DNA from: Bacillota bacterium
GTDB lineage: Bacteria; Bacillota; Clostridia; Lachnospirales; Lachnospiraceae
DNA: 64,000 nucleotides
Direction of reading: 5' to 3'
NCBI GenBank assembly: GCA_023415055.1
Contig: JAEZLZ010000097.1
Span: forward strand, 4,207 to 68,206
This document shows, piece by piece, positions 34,101 to 43,603 of this stretch (its first letter is position 1; each line of letters begins with the position of its first letter). Below the pieces are notes generated by a model, which had not been told where the DNA came from, searched no databases, and was given only the letters and a program-made list of their open reading frames with translations. A program made the position numbers and the translations under genes.

Positions 34101-35045
34101 TTATCGGAAAAGATTACGATAAGCGCTTGGGCTGCATCCATATTCTTTTTTAAACAAGCTGTAAAAGCTACTTTTGTCCGTATAACCAATCAGCTCGACA
34201 ATCTGTTCAATACTGTTATTCGTATAAGTCAGATAATTGGCGGCACTCTGCAGCTTTATTTTTACAAGCAGATCACGGAAGGACTGTCCGGTTTGCTTAT
34301 GCAATACGGAGGACAGATACTTCGGATGATAATTAAAGTGAGCTGCCAGTGTCACAAGAGTGACCGATTTGTGGTTTAAATAGATATAATCCAGGATCTC
34401 CGCTGTAAGAGAGTTCCCGGGTTTTGAACTGCTTTTGTAGCTTCGAAGGAGGAAAGAGAAGAGCAAGGTCAATAAAGCTTCAATTATCACTTGACTGTAT
34501 TCCTTCTGATTCAGGTATTCCTTCACCAGAAGCTCCAGAAGCTGATCTATATTCACATCCAAATAAGGCAGATAAAGAAATGAGGGCTGTGTCTCATTTT
34601 CGATACGGTAACGGATAAAAAAAGCGTTCAGAATCGGATCATTGAACAGAATCCGAAAGATGGATTTCTGAAAGAGACTCTTCGGTAAAACTATATTCAG
34701 GACTAGATCCGTTGTTTCCGTGTAATTTTTAAAATAATGAACTGCATTGGGATTCATGATACAGAGGCTTCCTTCTTTTAGCGAAATCTCCTGATTATCA
34801 ATTACTCCAATCGGATTACCCTTGCAGACATAAATTATTTCAAAGAAGTCATGATAATGTTCCATACCGTTCGCAACTTCATGATGAAAACATAGATATA
34901 AGGAAGTAGAGGCATCCCGAAAAAAGTAAGAGGCAGTTAATAATCTTGGAGAACGGGTCGAATCATCATTCCTTTGTTCCTTGCCATGTTCCTGGTCAAA
35001 CCAGTCTGTATGCTCCCATAATTTCTTAATCAAGTTCTGATCCAT
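34101..35045 (-). CDS. AraC-family regulator with cupin sensor domain
   Basis: 314 residues. The N-terminal cupin (about 45-140) contains HYHDFFEIIYVCKG and a closing MNPNAVHYF. Two C-terminal AraC helix-turn-helix motifs (about 215-314) include LAAHFNYHPKYLSSVLHKQTG and, after IEQIVELIGY, SSFYSLFKKEYG. It diverges from the alpha-L-rhamnosidase gene and is probably its activator, responding to rhamnose or a rhamnoside. The stop codon region forms an imperfect stem with sequence at 34091-34106 that may serve as a shared terminator with the convergent GGDEF-EAL gene. Confidence 0.9.
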   Translation of the reverse strand: MDQNLIKKLWEHTDWFDQEHGKEQRNDDSTRSPRLLTASYFFRDASTSLYLCFHHEVANGMEHYHDFFEIIYVCKGNPIGVIDNQEISLKEGSLCIMNPNAVHYFKNYTETTDLVLNIVLPKSLFQKSIFRILFNDPILNAFFIRYRIENETQPSFLYLPYLDVNIDQLLELLVKEYLNQKEYSQVIIEALLTLLFSFLLRSYKSSSKPGNSLTAEILDYIYLNHKSVTLVTLAAHFNYHPKYLSSVLHKQTGQSFRDLLVKIKLQSAANYLTYTNNSIEQIVELIGYTDKSSFYSLFKKEYGCSPSAYRNLFR

Positions 35046-35239
35046 TCCATCTTACCTCACAACACCATAATAATTACCTTTCAGTACTTTATAAGCTACT
35101 GCTTTATTATATAATAAACAGCAGAAATTTGCCATGGCTTAATCAATTGGCTTCGTTATCGATTTTATTTTGATGATAGGCTTTGGTAAGATTATTGGTT
35201 TTATTAATAGGAAGATTACAATGGAAAGGGAGAAAAAAT

Positions 35240-38161
35240 ATGAAGATAAGTGTATGTAAGACAAACCATCTCGTAAATCCTCTGGGGTTTGGTATGGACT
35301 ATGCTACCGTATCGTGGATAGTGGAGGAGACAACATCAAAGAAGCAGCTGGCAGCGCAGGTGATCGTAGCGAAGAATGTGGGGATGAGTGAAGTGATCTA
35401 TGACAGCGGCAGGAAACCGGAGCTGTCTAATCTGGCAGTAAGGCTGCCAATTGCACTGTCCCCTTATACCAGATATTATTGGACGGTTAAGGTATGGGGC
35501 GACGGTGGAGATGAGGCTGTTTCAGAAGTAAATTGGTTTGAGACCGGAAAACAGAACGAGAATTGGAGTGCGAAATGGATTACACCCGTATGGGAAGATA
35601 CGAGTATTCATCCCTATTTAAGAAGATCCTTCGCCCTTCCCGGTGCGATCAGATCTGCCAGAGCCTATGTGACCGGACTAGGTCTGTACGAACTGGAGTT
35701 GAACGGGGTTAAGGTAGGAAATGAATATTTAACACCTTACTGTAATGCTTACGATGCCTGGATTCAAAGCCAGACCTATGATATCACGGAGCTTTTGCAG
35801 GAGGGAGAGAATACGGTTGGTGCTATATTAGCAAATGGCTGGGCGAAGGGTAGGTTTGGAACCTTTGGAGATTTAAATACACCATATTGCCAATCCTTTG
35901 CTCTATTGTGTGAGCTTCGTATTACAATGGAGGATGGCTCCGTTACGGTCCTCGGGACGGATACGGATTGGCGCTGCAAGCCCTCTCCTGTGCTTGCAGA
36001 CGGAATCTATGACGGAGAAGTCTATGATGCAAACAGGGAACTAATCGGCTGGTCTAATGTTGATTTTGATGATTCTGATTGGGATATGGTGAAGGAATAC
36101 AACCCAGAGGGTTTGGGTAAGGTTGAAGATAGGCTGTCCTTACCTGTCCTCGTGAAAGAGACGATGAAACCGATTGCATTACTTCATACTCCGGCCGGTG
36201 AATGGGTTCTTGATATGGGCCAAAATATGGTTGGCTGGATAAGAATCAATATCCGCGAACCAAAAGACACCATCATAACTCTAAGGCACGGAGAAGTACT
36301 GCAAGAGGATAATTTTTACCGCGATAACCTGCGTTCGGCTAAAGCGGAATATTGTTATATCTGCGATGGTACGGAGAGGATAATTGAACCGCATTATACT
36401 TTTTATGGTTTCCGGTATGTGAAGCTGGAGGGATTTACGGAACCAATCCGGTTGGAGGACTTTACTGGTTGCGTCGTTTATTCGGATCTGGAGCAGACAG
36501 GTAGTATCGAGACCTCAGATCCTTACGTGAACCGATTGTTTCTGAATGCTCTGTGGGGACAAAAGGGAAATTTCTTGGATGTACCGACAGATTGCCCGCA
36601 GCGGGATGAGCGGATGGGTTGGACCGGGGATACCGAGGTATTTAGCGGAACGGCATCCTTCAATATGGATACTTATGCTTTCTATACAAAGTTTATGCGA
36701 GATCTGTACGAAGAACAAAAATTCTGTAACGGCATGGTGACCAGTGTAGTTCCGACCTTCACTAAGGATAAAAGTATCGAAGCAAGCTTTATGGGCGGCG
36801 GTGCCTGTGCTTGGGGAGATGCGGCAACTGTTGTTCCTTGGGAGGTTTATCTTCATTATGGTGATAAAGCAATCTTAGAAAAGCAATATCCGAGTATGAA
36901 AGCTTGGGTTGACTGGATACGTTTACAGGATCAGAAATCCGGTGACCGAAGGCTGTGGACAGTGGGCTTTCATTACGGAGATTGGCTCGCACTGGATGGC
37001 CCGGTAGAAGGTGGTGTCTTTGGAGGAACCGATAATGGACTGTTGGCCTCTGCATATTATCGATTGTCCTCCAATATTGTTGCAAAGGCTGCCTCTGTAC
37101 TTGGATATTTGGAGGATGCCTCCTTCTATGGAGGTTTAACAGAGGAGATCAAACAGGCAATTCAGAATGAATATTTTACAAAGAACGGTCGCTCTGCCAT
37201 CCATACGCAGACGGCTCATGTAGTGGCACTGCATTTTGATCTGGTTCCGGCTGAGGTTAAGAATAGAGTTCTGAAGGATCTGAAGGCTCTGCTCAAGAAG
37301 AGTAACATGCATCTTAAGACCGGATTTATCGGAACCCCTTACCTATGCAGGACTCTTTCCGACCATGGCGATCCGGAGAGCGCTTACCGAATCTTCTTCC
37401 AGGAGGATTACCCAAGCTGGCTCTATGAAGTATTGATGGGAGCGACTACAATATGGGAACGCTGGAACTCCATCCTACCAGACGGTAAAATGGAGGGGAT
37501 CGGTATGAATTCTCTGAATCATTATGCATATGGTTCCATCATAGAATGGATGTACCGTAATATGTGCGGAATCAATCCAGTCGAAGAGGCTCCGGGCTTC
37601 CGCAAATTCATTCTCAAGCCTGAGGTCTACGGTAAATTATATTTTGCAAAGGCTACCTTACGGTCCGCCATGGGTCTTATTGAGTGCGGCTGGTCGAGGG
37701 AAGAGGGCGGCAAGCACAAAACACTAACAATTCAGATCACGATACCATTTAATGCAGAAGCAATACTCTATCTTCCGGATGCCAGATTAACTGAAGTGGA
37801 GGGTATCATAGGGTTATCTGCGGAGCAAGTGGGAGAGAAGGTGAAGGTAAGCCTAGAGGCAGGCATCTATACCTTCCGTTATATCCCCACTAAGAATTAT
37901 GAACTTGTATACTCTATCGAATCACCTCTTCGAGAATTGCTGGAAAACACTGAGACAAAGGCTATACTGTCCGATCTGGTACCAAAGCTAATCTCGATGG
38001 TAAACGACCAGAATGAGACAGATCTGCCCTATAGTATCGCGGATATCTTAGACGATGAGGATACCTCTTTAGCGGAACGGTTGTTTAGTAATAAGATAGA
38101 CGTTATTAAATTAAATGAATGCTTAGGTATGATACCGGTCAAGACAAGAACCGTTAAGTAA
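35240..38161 (+). CDS. GH78 alpha-L-rhamnosidase
   Basis: Releases terminal L-rhamnose from plant glycans or glycosides, 973 residues. The N-terminal beta domains include an Ig-like segment and the YVTGLGLYELELNG/GWAKGRFG region. The (alpha/alpha)6 catalytic domain has DCPQRDERMGWTGD (general acid region, about 460-473) and ATTIWERWNS. A beta C-domain follows, then an extra 80-residue helical tail after about residue 890 that is not part of the usual family. The ATG at 35240 follows AAAGGGAG; the upstream frame to 35183 lacks a ribosome binding site. No signal peptide, so intracellular. Regulated presumably by the divergent AraC gene. Confidence 0.92.
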   Translation: MKISVCKTNHLVNPLGFGMDYATVSWIVEETTSKKQLAAQVIVAKNVGMSEVIYDSGRKPELSNLAVRLPIALSPYTRYYWTVKVWGDGGDEAVSEVNWFETGKQNENWSAKWITPVWEDTSIHPYLRRSFALPGAIRSARAYVTGLGLYELELNGVKVGNEYLTPYCNAYDAWIQSQTYDITELLQEGENTVGAILANGWAKGRFGTFGDLNTPYCQSFALLCELRITMEDGSVTVLGTDTDWRCKPSPVLADGIYDGEVYDANRELIGWSNVDFDDSDWDMVKEYNPEGLGKVEDRLSLPVLVKETMKPIALLHTPAGEWVLDMGQNMVGWIRINIREPKDTIITLRHGEVLQEDNFYRDNLRSAKAEYCYICDGTERIIEPHYTFYGFRYVKLEGFTEPIRLEDFTGCVVYSDLEQTGSIETSDPYVNRLFLNALWGQKGNFLDVPTDCPQRDERMGWTGDTEVFSGTASFNMDTYAFYTKFMRDLYEEQKFCNGMVTSVVPTFTKDKSIEASFMGGGACAWGDAATVVPWEVYLHYGDKAILEKQYPSMKAWVDWIRLQDQKSGDRRLWTVGFHYGDWLALDGPVEGGVFGGTDNGLLASAYYRLSSNIVAKAASVLGYLEDASFYGGLTEEIKQAIQNEYFTKNGRSAIHTQTAHVVALHFDLVPAEVKNRVLKDLKALLKKSNMHLKTGFIGTPYLCRTLSDHGDPESAYRIFFQEDYPSWLYEVLMGATTIWERWNSILPDGKMEGIGMNSLNHYAYGSIIEWMYRNMCGINPVEEAPGFRKFILKPEVYGKLYFAKATLRSAMGLIECGWSREEGGKHKTLTIQITIPFNAEAILYLPDARLTEVEGIIGLSAEQVGEKVKVSLEAGIYTFRYIPTKNYELVYSIESPLRELLENTETKAILSDLVPKLISMVNDQNETDLPYSIADILDDEDTSLAERLFSNKIDVIKLNECLGMIPVKTRTVK

Positions 38162-38234
38162 GTAACTTCAAAGCGAAGAATTGAAGATATAACTTATTAG
38201 AAAGAATAGAAAGACTATCGTTTAAAATGATATG

Positions 38235-38284
38235 ATACCTCCAAAGGAGACAAGGGGAAATAACCAAATCTACTTTGGAGGTAT
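38235..38284 (+). promoter_or_regulatory. Hairpin masking the ribosome binding site of the transposase-like gene
   Basis: ATACCTCCAAAG (38235-38246) and CTTTGGAGGTAT (38273-38284) are a perfect 12-bp inverted repeat. The right arm contains the GGAGG of the gene starting at 38289, so folding would block translation. Five T residues follow, so it could also be a terminator for the rhamnosidase transcript. Confidence 0.65.
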
Positions 38285-38288
38285 TTTT

Positions 38289-38594
38289 ATGGGTAGAAAA
38301 TTTAAATATTCCATTGAGGATAAAATATATGCAGTAAATGCATATCGATCTGGTTCAATGAGTATTCAGGAAATTTGTGAAGATATAGGAATGCATTATT
38401 GCAACGGAGGTGGTAGTTGTATCCGGCAATGGACCCAAAGGTATTCTGAATTTGGGGAAGTTATACCAAGCATTGAAATTACTTGGGAGGAAGATTATAA
38501 TTATAGGATATATGCAGAGTCGATTACTGATAATGTAATAATCGAAGATCTGTCGGCTGTGTCGTTGGTAACGACCTATAAAGAACTGATATAG
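38289..38594 (+). CDS. IS3-OrfA-like helix-turn-helix protein, possibly a remnant
   Basis: 101 residues. Residues 1-55 (MGRKFKYSIEDKIYAVNAY through IRQWTQRYSEFGE) match the DNA-binding N-terminal domain of IS3-type transposase OrfA proteins. The C-terminal half is acidic and unrelated, and there is no OrfB integrase downstream, so this is a domesticated or decayed element rather than an active insertion sequence. The start is the ATG after GGAGG, within a hairpin that can sequester that site; the in-frame ATG at 38232 would lie in the other arm. Confidence 0.6.
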   Translation: MGRKFKYSIEDKIYAVNAYRSGSMSIQEICEDIGMHYCNGGGSCIRQWTQRYSEFGEVIPSIEITWEEDYNYRIYAESITDNVIIEDLSAVSLVTTYKELI

Positions 38595-38632
38595 AAAGCT
38601 ATGGAATAATACTTAGGAGGAGTATTGATCGT

Positions 38633-38893
38633 ATGGGTAACTTAGTACATTTACCGAATATTGGCATAGACACAGAAAAGCAGTTGCAATTAATCGGTGT
38701 CAATTCTTATGATGAACTTAAGGCACTCGGTGCGGAGCAGGCATGGCTGAAATTACAGAAGATAGATGAATCCGCATGCCTTCATAGATTATTGGGTTTA
38801 GAAGGTGCCATACAAGGAATGAGAAAGAATTTGCTTTCGGAAGAGAGAAAAGCTGAATTGAAAGAATTCTATAACATTCATAAAATTATTTAA
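38633..38893 (+). CDS. TfoX C-terminal-domain protein
   Basis: 86-residue cytoplasmic protein with the helix-hairpin-helix-like TfoX_C fold: LPNIGIDTEKQLQLIGVNSYDELKALGAEQAW (residues about 7-38) followed by LHRLLGLEGAIQG. Family members occur alone or as the C-terminal half of competence regulators; a stand-alone role is not known. The ATG at 38633 is preceded by TAGGAGGAG with a rather long spacing. Confidence 0.85.
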   Translation: MGNLVHLPNIGIDTEKQLQLIGVNSYDELKALGAEQAWLKLQKIDESACLHRLLGLEGAIQGMRKNLLSEERKAELKEFYNIHKII

Positions 38894-38910
38894 AGCAGGA
38901 GATCAATAAA

Positions 38911-39308
38911 ATGAGTAAAAGCCCATTTGATCAGTTCCCCAAAATTACGACAAGTGAGATTATCTTTCGAAAAATTATTCCCGATGATGTGGACAGCCTC
39001 TTTGAGATATACAACGGGATGTGAATATGATTACGACTGGATACCGCTTGAATGATCGCTTTTGGGGTAGAGGAATTGCTACAAAAACAGTAAAAGCAAT
39101 GACAGATTACCTTTTCAAGGAAATTGGTATTAATCGAGTCCAGACTTTTGTCATGCCGGAGAATATCAAGTCATTGAATGTCTTGAAAAGAAATAATTAT
39201 AAAGAAGAAGGTACTTTTCGACAGGGATATCGATGGAAGGGCTTAGGCGTAGTTGATCTGACGCTATTTTCTATGTTAAGGTCTGATTGGAATCAGCTAT
39301 GGTTATAG
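38911..39308 (+). pseudogene. GNAT acetyltransferase with an internal deletion
   Basis: The ATG at 38911 after GCAGGAG reads MSKSPFDQF through SLFEIYNGM and hits TGA at 39022-39024. The next frame, from about 39021, reads NMITTGYRLNDRFWGRGIATK and the rest of a GNAT domain to 39308. The N-terminal fragment ends where RimJ/RimL-like proteins have about 60 further residues before the TIGY strand, so the middle of the gene has been deleted with a frame change. The acetyl-CoA loop RFWGRGIATK is in the second fragment. Confidence 0.75.
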
Positions 39309-39338
39309 AAAAAGTCATAACGGAATGGGGGAATTAGA

Positions 39339-39857
39339 GTGGAACTATGGGATGTATACGATATGAATCGCGATAAAACTGGGAAAACGATGCTTCGAGG
39401 CGAGCCATTTGAAGATAATGCTTATCATTTGGTTGTTCACGTATGTGTTTTCAATGCTAAAGGTGAGATGTTAATACAGCAAAGGCAATCGTTTAAGGAG
39501 GGGTGGCCGAATAAATGGGATATCACTGCAGGCGGAAGTGCAACGAAGGGAGATACCAGTCAGACTGCTGCAGAAAGAGAACTATTTGAGGAAATAGGAC
39601 TGAAAATCGATTTACACAATATCAGACCTCATATGGCAATCAATTTTAATCATGGTTTTCATGATATTTATTTGATCGAAAAAGAGGTTGATCTTAAGAA
39701 GCTGGTTCTGCAACCGGAAGAAGTTCAGAAGGTGAAATGGGCTTCCAAGGAGGAGATCCTTTTCATGATAGAAAATAGAGAATTTGTACCATATTACCCT
39801 AGTGCGATACTGCTATTATTTGATCTGCGAAAAAAATATGGATGGATTCGGGAATAA
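39339..39857 (+). CDS. NUDIX hydrolase, IDI/YfcD-like
   Basis: 172-residue NUDIX enzyme starting with the WDVYDMNRDKTGKTMLRG segment seen in the YfcD/isopentenyl-isomerase-like group. The Nudix box reads GSATKGD...RELFEEIGL: the metal-binding RExxEExG is intact, but the first conserved Glu is Asp. Substrate is unknown; candidates are nucleoside diphosphate derivatives. The start is a GTG at 39339 preceded by GGGGG. It is embedded in the + strand accessory stretch. Confidence 0.87.
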   Translation: MELWDVYDMNRDKTGKTMLRGEPFEDNAYHLVVHVCVFNAKGEMLIQQRQSFKEGWPNKWDITAGGSATKGDTSQTAAERELFEEIGLKIDLHNIRPHMAINFNHGFHDIYLIEKEVDLKKLVLQPEEVQKVKWASKEEILFMIENREFVPYYPSAILLLFDLRKKYGWIRE

Positions 39858-39945
39858 GGAATAAATAAAATTTTTGCGAAAAGTTTAGAACAATAGATTG
39901 AGTTAGTTTATCATAAAAAAAATAGGAGGAAGGAGGTATTTTGCT

Positions 39946-40440
39946 GTGGTAAGAGAGATTTTAAAGCTCGGTAATCCGCAATTATATGAGAAAAGCCAAG
40001 AAGTTACAGAGGCAGATAGAAAGTATTTGTCTGATTGGATCCAAGATCTTCATGACACTCTCATGAATTATAAAAATACATACGGAGCCGGACGTGCAAT
40101 TGCAGCACCGCAGATAGGAATTCAAAAACGGTTGTTATATATGTTTACGGATAAACCATATGTCTTCATAAATCCTGCACTAACTTTCCCGGATGAGGAA
40201 ATATATACACTTTTGGATGATTGTATGTCATTTCCAGGATTAATGGTTAAGGTGGAACGGTATAAACGAGTGTATATTTCCTATCTTGATGAAGATTTTC
40301 ATCCGCGTCAAATGCACCTGGAAGACGACTATTCAGAGCTTTTACAGCATGAATATGATCATCTGGAGGGGATACTGGCTACTATGAGGGCAGTCGATAA
40401 CAAGTCACTTTACTTAGAAAATAGGATACGAGGCAATTAG
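39946..40440 (+). CDS. Peptide deformylase-like protein with altered motif II
   Basis: 164 residues of the polypeptide deformylase family. Motif I is GAGRAIAAPQIG (usual GxGLAAPQIG), motif II is DDCMS (usual EGCLS, Cys is a metal ligand), motif III is QHEYDHLEG (both His ligands and the catalytic Glu kept). The metal site is therefore complete but the substrate-side residues of motifs I and II differ, so this may be a divergent deformylase, possibly a resistance paralogue, rather than the housekeeping enzyme. The start is a GTG at 39946 following AGGAGGAAGGAGG. Confidence 0.82.
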   Translation: MVREILKLGNPQLYEKSQEVTEADRKYLSDWIQDLHDTLMNYKNTYGAGRAIAAPQIGIQKRLLYMFTDKPYVFINPALTFPDEEIYTLLDDCMSFPGLMVKVERYKRVYISYLDEDFHPRQMHLEDDYSELLQHEYDHLEGILATMRAVDNKSLYLENRIRGN

Positions 40441-40464
40441 TAATGTTATATAAGGGGAGTGTAT

Positions 40465-40938
40465 ATGGACTTACAGGAAATCAATGATAAGTACCGCGAA
40501 GTGGTAAACCGAATTTTGAAAGAGGAATGGCATTGTCCACCTTCTATATCGAAGGGAAAGGTAATTGATACTACGATTCTACCCGGATTTCTTTATATAC
40601 AAGAGGATGAGATAAAGGGAGTTGTAACCTATCATATTGAAAATGAGGAATGTGAGATTGTAACATTAAACAGTTTTGACGAAAACAAAGGAATAGGTTC
40701 CGCTTTAATCAATGGAGTTTTAAATATTGCTAAAAATAATCATTGTAAAAGACTATGGTTAATAACAACCAATGACGATATAAATGCAATACGATTCTAT
40801 CAAAAGAAAGGGTTTGATTTAAGGGCAGCTCATATCAATGCGATGGATGTCTCCAGAAAACTAAAGCCAAGCATTCCGCTATGGGGAATGGATAACATAC
40901 CGATTAAGCACGAGCTTGAATTTGAAATATTATTGTAA
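40465..40938 (+). CDS. GNAT acetyltransferase
   Basis: 157 residues. The acetyl-CoA loop is FDENKGIGSALINGVL (about 73-88), followed by a beta-bulge strand LWLITTNDDINAIRFYQKKGF typical of GNAT proteins acting on small molecules. ATG at 40465 follows AAGGGG with a 7-bp gap; the in-frame GTG at 40459 is too close. Substrate unknown. It starts 24 bp after the deformylase-like gene. Confidence 0.85.
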   Translation: MDLQEINDKYREVVNRILKEEWHCPPSISKGKVIDTTILPGFLYIQEDEIKGVVTYHIENEECEIVTLNSFDENKGIGSALINGVLNIAKNNHCKRLWLITTNDDINAIRFYQKKGFDLRAAHINAMDVSRKLKPSIPLWGMDNIPIKHELEFEILL

Positions 40939-40952
40939 TTGGGCTTTTGATC

Positions 40953-41072
40953 TTAGCAAATTTTCACACGAACGAACTGTGGAAAGTGCTGGAATACTGT
41001 TCTTCCCTCGGAGAAATCTATGACATCGTGGTAGAGGATATGGACAGACAGGCAAGAGGATTGCATGGTTGA
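40953..41072 (+). pseudogene. Possible gene remnant of unknown family
   Basis: A 39-codon frame without start codon reads LANFHTNELWKVLEY through EDMDRQARGLHG and stops at 41070. Its composition looks protein-coding and it begins just after a GNAT gene, but no family is recognised. The rest of the gap to 41293 holds a terminator and nothing else seen. Confidence 0.3.
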
Positions 41073-41126
41073 TCTAATTTCACCTGGATGAAGGAGTAGC
41101 TATGAATAAATTAATAGTATTAGAGA

Positions 41127-41166
41127 TAGAAGGTGATGGATGCTTAAACATCCTCACCTTCTTTAC
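41127..41166 (+). terminator. Intrinsic terminator before the HelD gene
   Basis: GAAGGTGA-t-GGATG (from 41129) pairs with CATCC-TCACCTTC (41149-41161), followed by ttt. Confidence 0.8.
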
Positions 41167-41293
41167 ATCTTTATCATATCATAAAATCTCCATAACAACA
41201 AGACTGTTTTTCCGTGCAGGTATGTGCTAGACTCTTACAGTAACTTCAGGGAACAGCAGTATTTTGTCCATTTGAATGAGAGGGGATCTTGGA

Positions 41294-43459
41294 ATGAGTC
41301 ATCATCAAACTGAACTTGAATTTGAACGTGAGAAACTTGCACAAACGATAACAATCGCACAAAACCAGTTGGATCAAGCCAGACTACTTAATGAGGAGAA
41401 TAAATCTGCAATACTTTCTGCAAAGAAGGAGTTGCGGGAAGAAACCTCGCATGCGATGGGTAATCTTTGGGGGTCAGATGCCTTTGAAGCCCTGGCGGAA
41501 TTAAGCCAGTTTGTGAATCCGGTAGAACAGAAGATTACGGATTATGAAACCCTGGAGAAAAAAATACGGTTACTGGAGCAGCTGATTAAGTCTCCCTATT
41601 TTGCCCGGATCGATTTTAAATATGAAGACGAGGATCAGCCTGAGATGATTTATATCGGACGAAGCTCGTTAAAGAAAGAAAATTCCTATGAAAACTATGT
41701 CCATGACTGGAGATCGCCTATCGCAAGTGTTTTCTACCGTTTTGTCACCGGTCCGGTATATTATGACGCACCGGTCGGCAGGATAAACGGTGAAGTGAAA
41801 CTAAAACGTCAGTATGAAATCAATCATAGTGTGTTAGAGTATTATTTTGATGCGGATGTTCAGATCGTGGATGAATTTCTGAGAAAGCTGCTGTCGCAGA
41901 ATACCTCACCAAAGATGAAAACAATTGTAGAGACTATTCAGAAAGAACAGGATATTGTCATACGTGATATGGAGAACGATTTAATGATGGTACAGGGAGT
42001 TGCAGGAAGCGGCAAGACCTCCATCGCGCTCCACCGGGCTGCTTATCTTATGTATCAGGGACTACAGGCAAAGTTGTCTGCAAATAATATCATGATTATT
42101 TCTCCGAACACATTATTTGAACAATATATTTCAAGCGTATTGCCGGAGCTTGGGGAAAGTAATGTGGTCTCCGTTGTATTTGATGAACTACTTACTACAA
42201 TACTTGAACAGGAACAGATCCAATCAAGAAATCAATTCCTGGAAAACTTAGTTACCAGCACCGGATATCGAAACGTGATTAAGCAATGTATCGAATTCAA
42301 AACCTCGGAGCAAATGAAAGAAATATTGCATCATTTTATTGAGAACCTACCATACCAGGACATTGAATTCGAAGATGTCTATTATGAGAATAAGCTGGTC
42401 CTAGAGAAAGAACAACTCAGAGAGATGGTGGTGAGAAGAGGTGATATACCTCTAGGGGTTAAATTAAAGCAGCTTGAAGAATATATCATGGAGCTCGTCA
42501 GAGAAACTGCCGAAGAGCGAATCAACAGAGCCGAACGATTGAGTATCCAGAATGAGCTTAAGAAATTTACGGTGCTCAATGTGGATCATTTATATTATAA
42601 ACTGTTCCATAATAATGAGTATTTTACCGGTTTTGATAAGGATGGCTTACTTTCTGAGGGGATGGATGAGATACTGAAATATACCCAGGAGAATTTGGAG
42701 AGTCGCTATCTGCATTTTGATGATGCAATTGTCAAGGCCTATCTGAAGCTGATGTTATTCGGTGCCTCAAATGAATACCGGAATATCAAGCAGGTGGTCA
42801 TTGATGAAGCGCAGGATTATTATCCTCTTCAATATGAAATATTTCACATGATGTTTGCGAATGCGAAGTTCACGGTTCTGGGCGATATGAATCAAACTCT
42901 GGAAAAGCAGGAGGATCTGTCGTTATATGAACAAATCGGAAAAATATTAAATAAGAAAAAGTCATCCTTGATTACTATGGATAAGAGCTTCCGCTGTACC
43001 AATGAGATACTTCAATTTAGTCTGAAATTCATAGATCAAAGTCCGGAAATTAAGAGCTTTAATCGAAAAGGAGAGGAACCGGAGATTTCTGTTGCTTCTG
43101 ATCAGGTTGCTCTTAATGATAAGATCATCAAAGAAGTTAAGATCTGTCAGGAGAAAGGATATCGAACCATCGGTCTGATCTGTAAAAGTGAGAAGAATGC
43201 TCATGCCCTATATCGGTACCTGAAGGCTTCGATTGAGGTACAGCTAATCAAGAATGAAAGCACGACGGATTTGCAGGGAGTATTTATCATACCGGTGTAT
43301 CTGTCCAAGGGACTGGAGTTTGATGCTGTGTTAGTCTGCGATGCGGATGCAGCGACCTATCACACAGAGGATGATAAAAAGCATCTATATATTGCATGCA
43401 CCAGAGCACTCCATCGTCTTAATCTGTTCTGTAGAGGAGAGCGCAGTCCATTGCTATAG
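41294..43459 (+). CDS. helD: HelD-type superfamily 1 helicase/RNA polymerase recycling factor
   Basis: 721-residue UvrD-like ATPase that in Firmicutes releases stalled RNA polymerase. The N-terminal coiled-coil arm (about 5-60, TELEFEREKLAQTI) inserts into the polymerase channel in known structures. Walker A GVAGSGKTS is near 238, VVIDEAQDYYPLQ is motif II, DKSFRCTNEI motif IV, and SKGLEFDAVLV with YIACTRALH the C-terminal motifs. The ATG at 41294 follows GAGAGGGG by 8 bp; the ATG at 41276 has no ribosome binding site. A terminator lies on each side, so it is monocistronic. Confidence 0.9.
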   Translation: MSHHQTELEFEREKLAQTITIAQNQLDQARLLNEENKSAILSAKKELREETSHAMGNLWGSDAFEALAELSQFVNPVEQKITDYETLEKKIRLLEQLIKSPYFARIDFKYEDEDQPEMIYIGRSSLKKENSYENYVHDWRSPIASVFYRFVTGPVYYDAPVGRINGEVKLKRQYEINHSVLEYYFDADVQIVDEFLRKLLSQNTSPKMKTIVETIQKEQDIVIRDMENDLMMVQGVAGSGKTSIALHRAAYLMYQGLQAKLSANNIMIISPNTLFEQYISSVLPELGESNVVSVVFDELLTTILEQEQIQSRNQFLENLVTSTGYRNVIKQCIEFKTSEQMKEILHHFIENLPYQDIEFEDVYYENKLVLEKEQLREMVVRRGDIPLGVKLKQLEEYIMELVRETAEERINRAERLSIQNELKKFTVLNVDHLYYKLFHNNEYFTGFDKDGLLSEGMDEILKYTQENLESRYLHFDDAIVKAYLKLMLFGASNEYRNIKQVVIDEAQDYYPLQYEIFHMMFANAKFTVLGDMNQTLEKQEDLSLYEQIGKILNKKKSSLITMDKSFRCTNEILQFSLKFIDQSPEIKSFNRKGEEPEISVASDQVALNDKIIKEVKICQEKGYRTIGLICKSEKNAHALYRYLKASIEVQLIKNESTTDLQGVFIIPVYLSKGLEFDAVLVCDADAATYHTEDDKKHLYIACTRALHRLNLFCRGERSPLL

Positions 43460-43476
43460 TAAACATCAAAAGGCCT

Positions 43477-43514
43477 GAAAATGCAGGGTAAGATTATACT
43501 TATCCTGCATTTTC
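43477..43514 (+). terminator. Intrinsic terminator after helD
   Basis: GAAAATGCAGGGTAAG pairs with CTTATCCTGCATTTTC over 16 bp with one G-T pair and a 6-nt loop, followed by a T-rich stretch. Confidence 0.8.
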
Positions 43515-43603
43515 GATTTCTTTGGATTCATAAAGATTGAAGTACAATTGAAGCACAATATAGTAATAAATTACATTTTACAAGATAAAGTGTATTTCAA
43601 CTA

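Noticed and set aside
34059..34379. Plus-strand frame opposite the AraC gene
   Set aside because: It overlaps the AraC helix-turn-helix coding sequence in antisense, with no start signals or family match.
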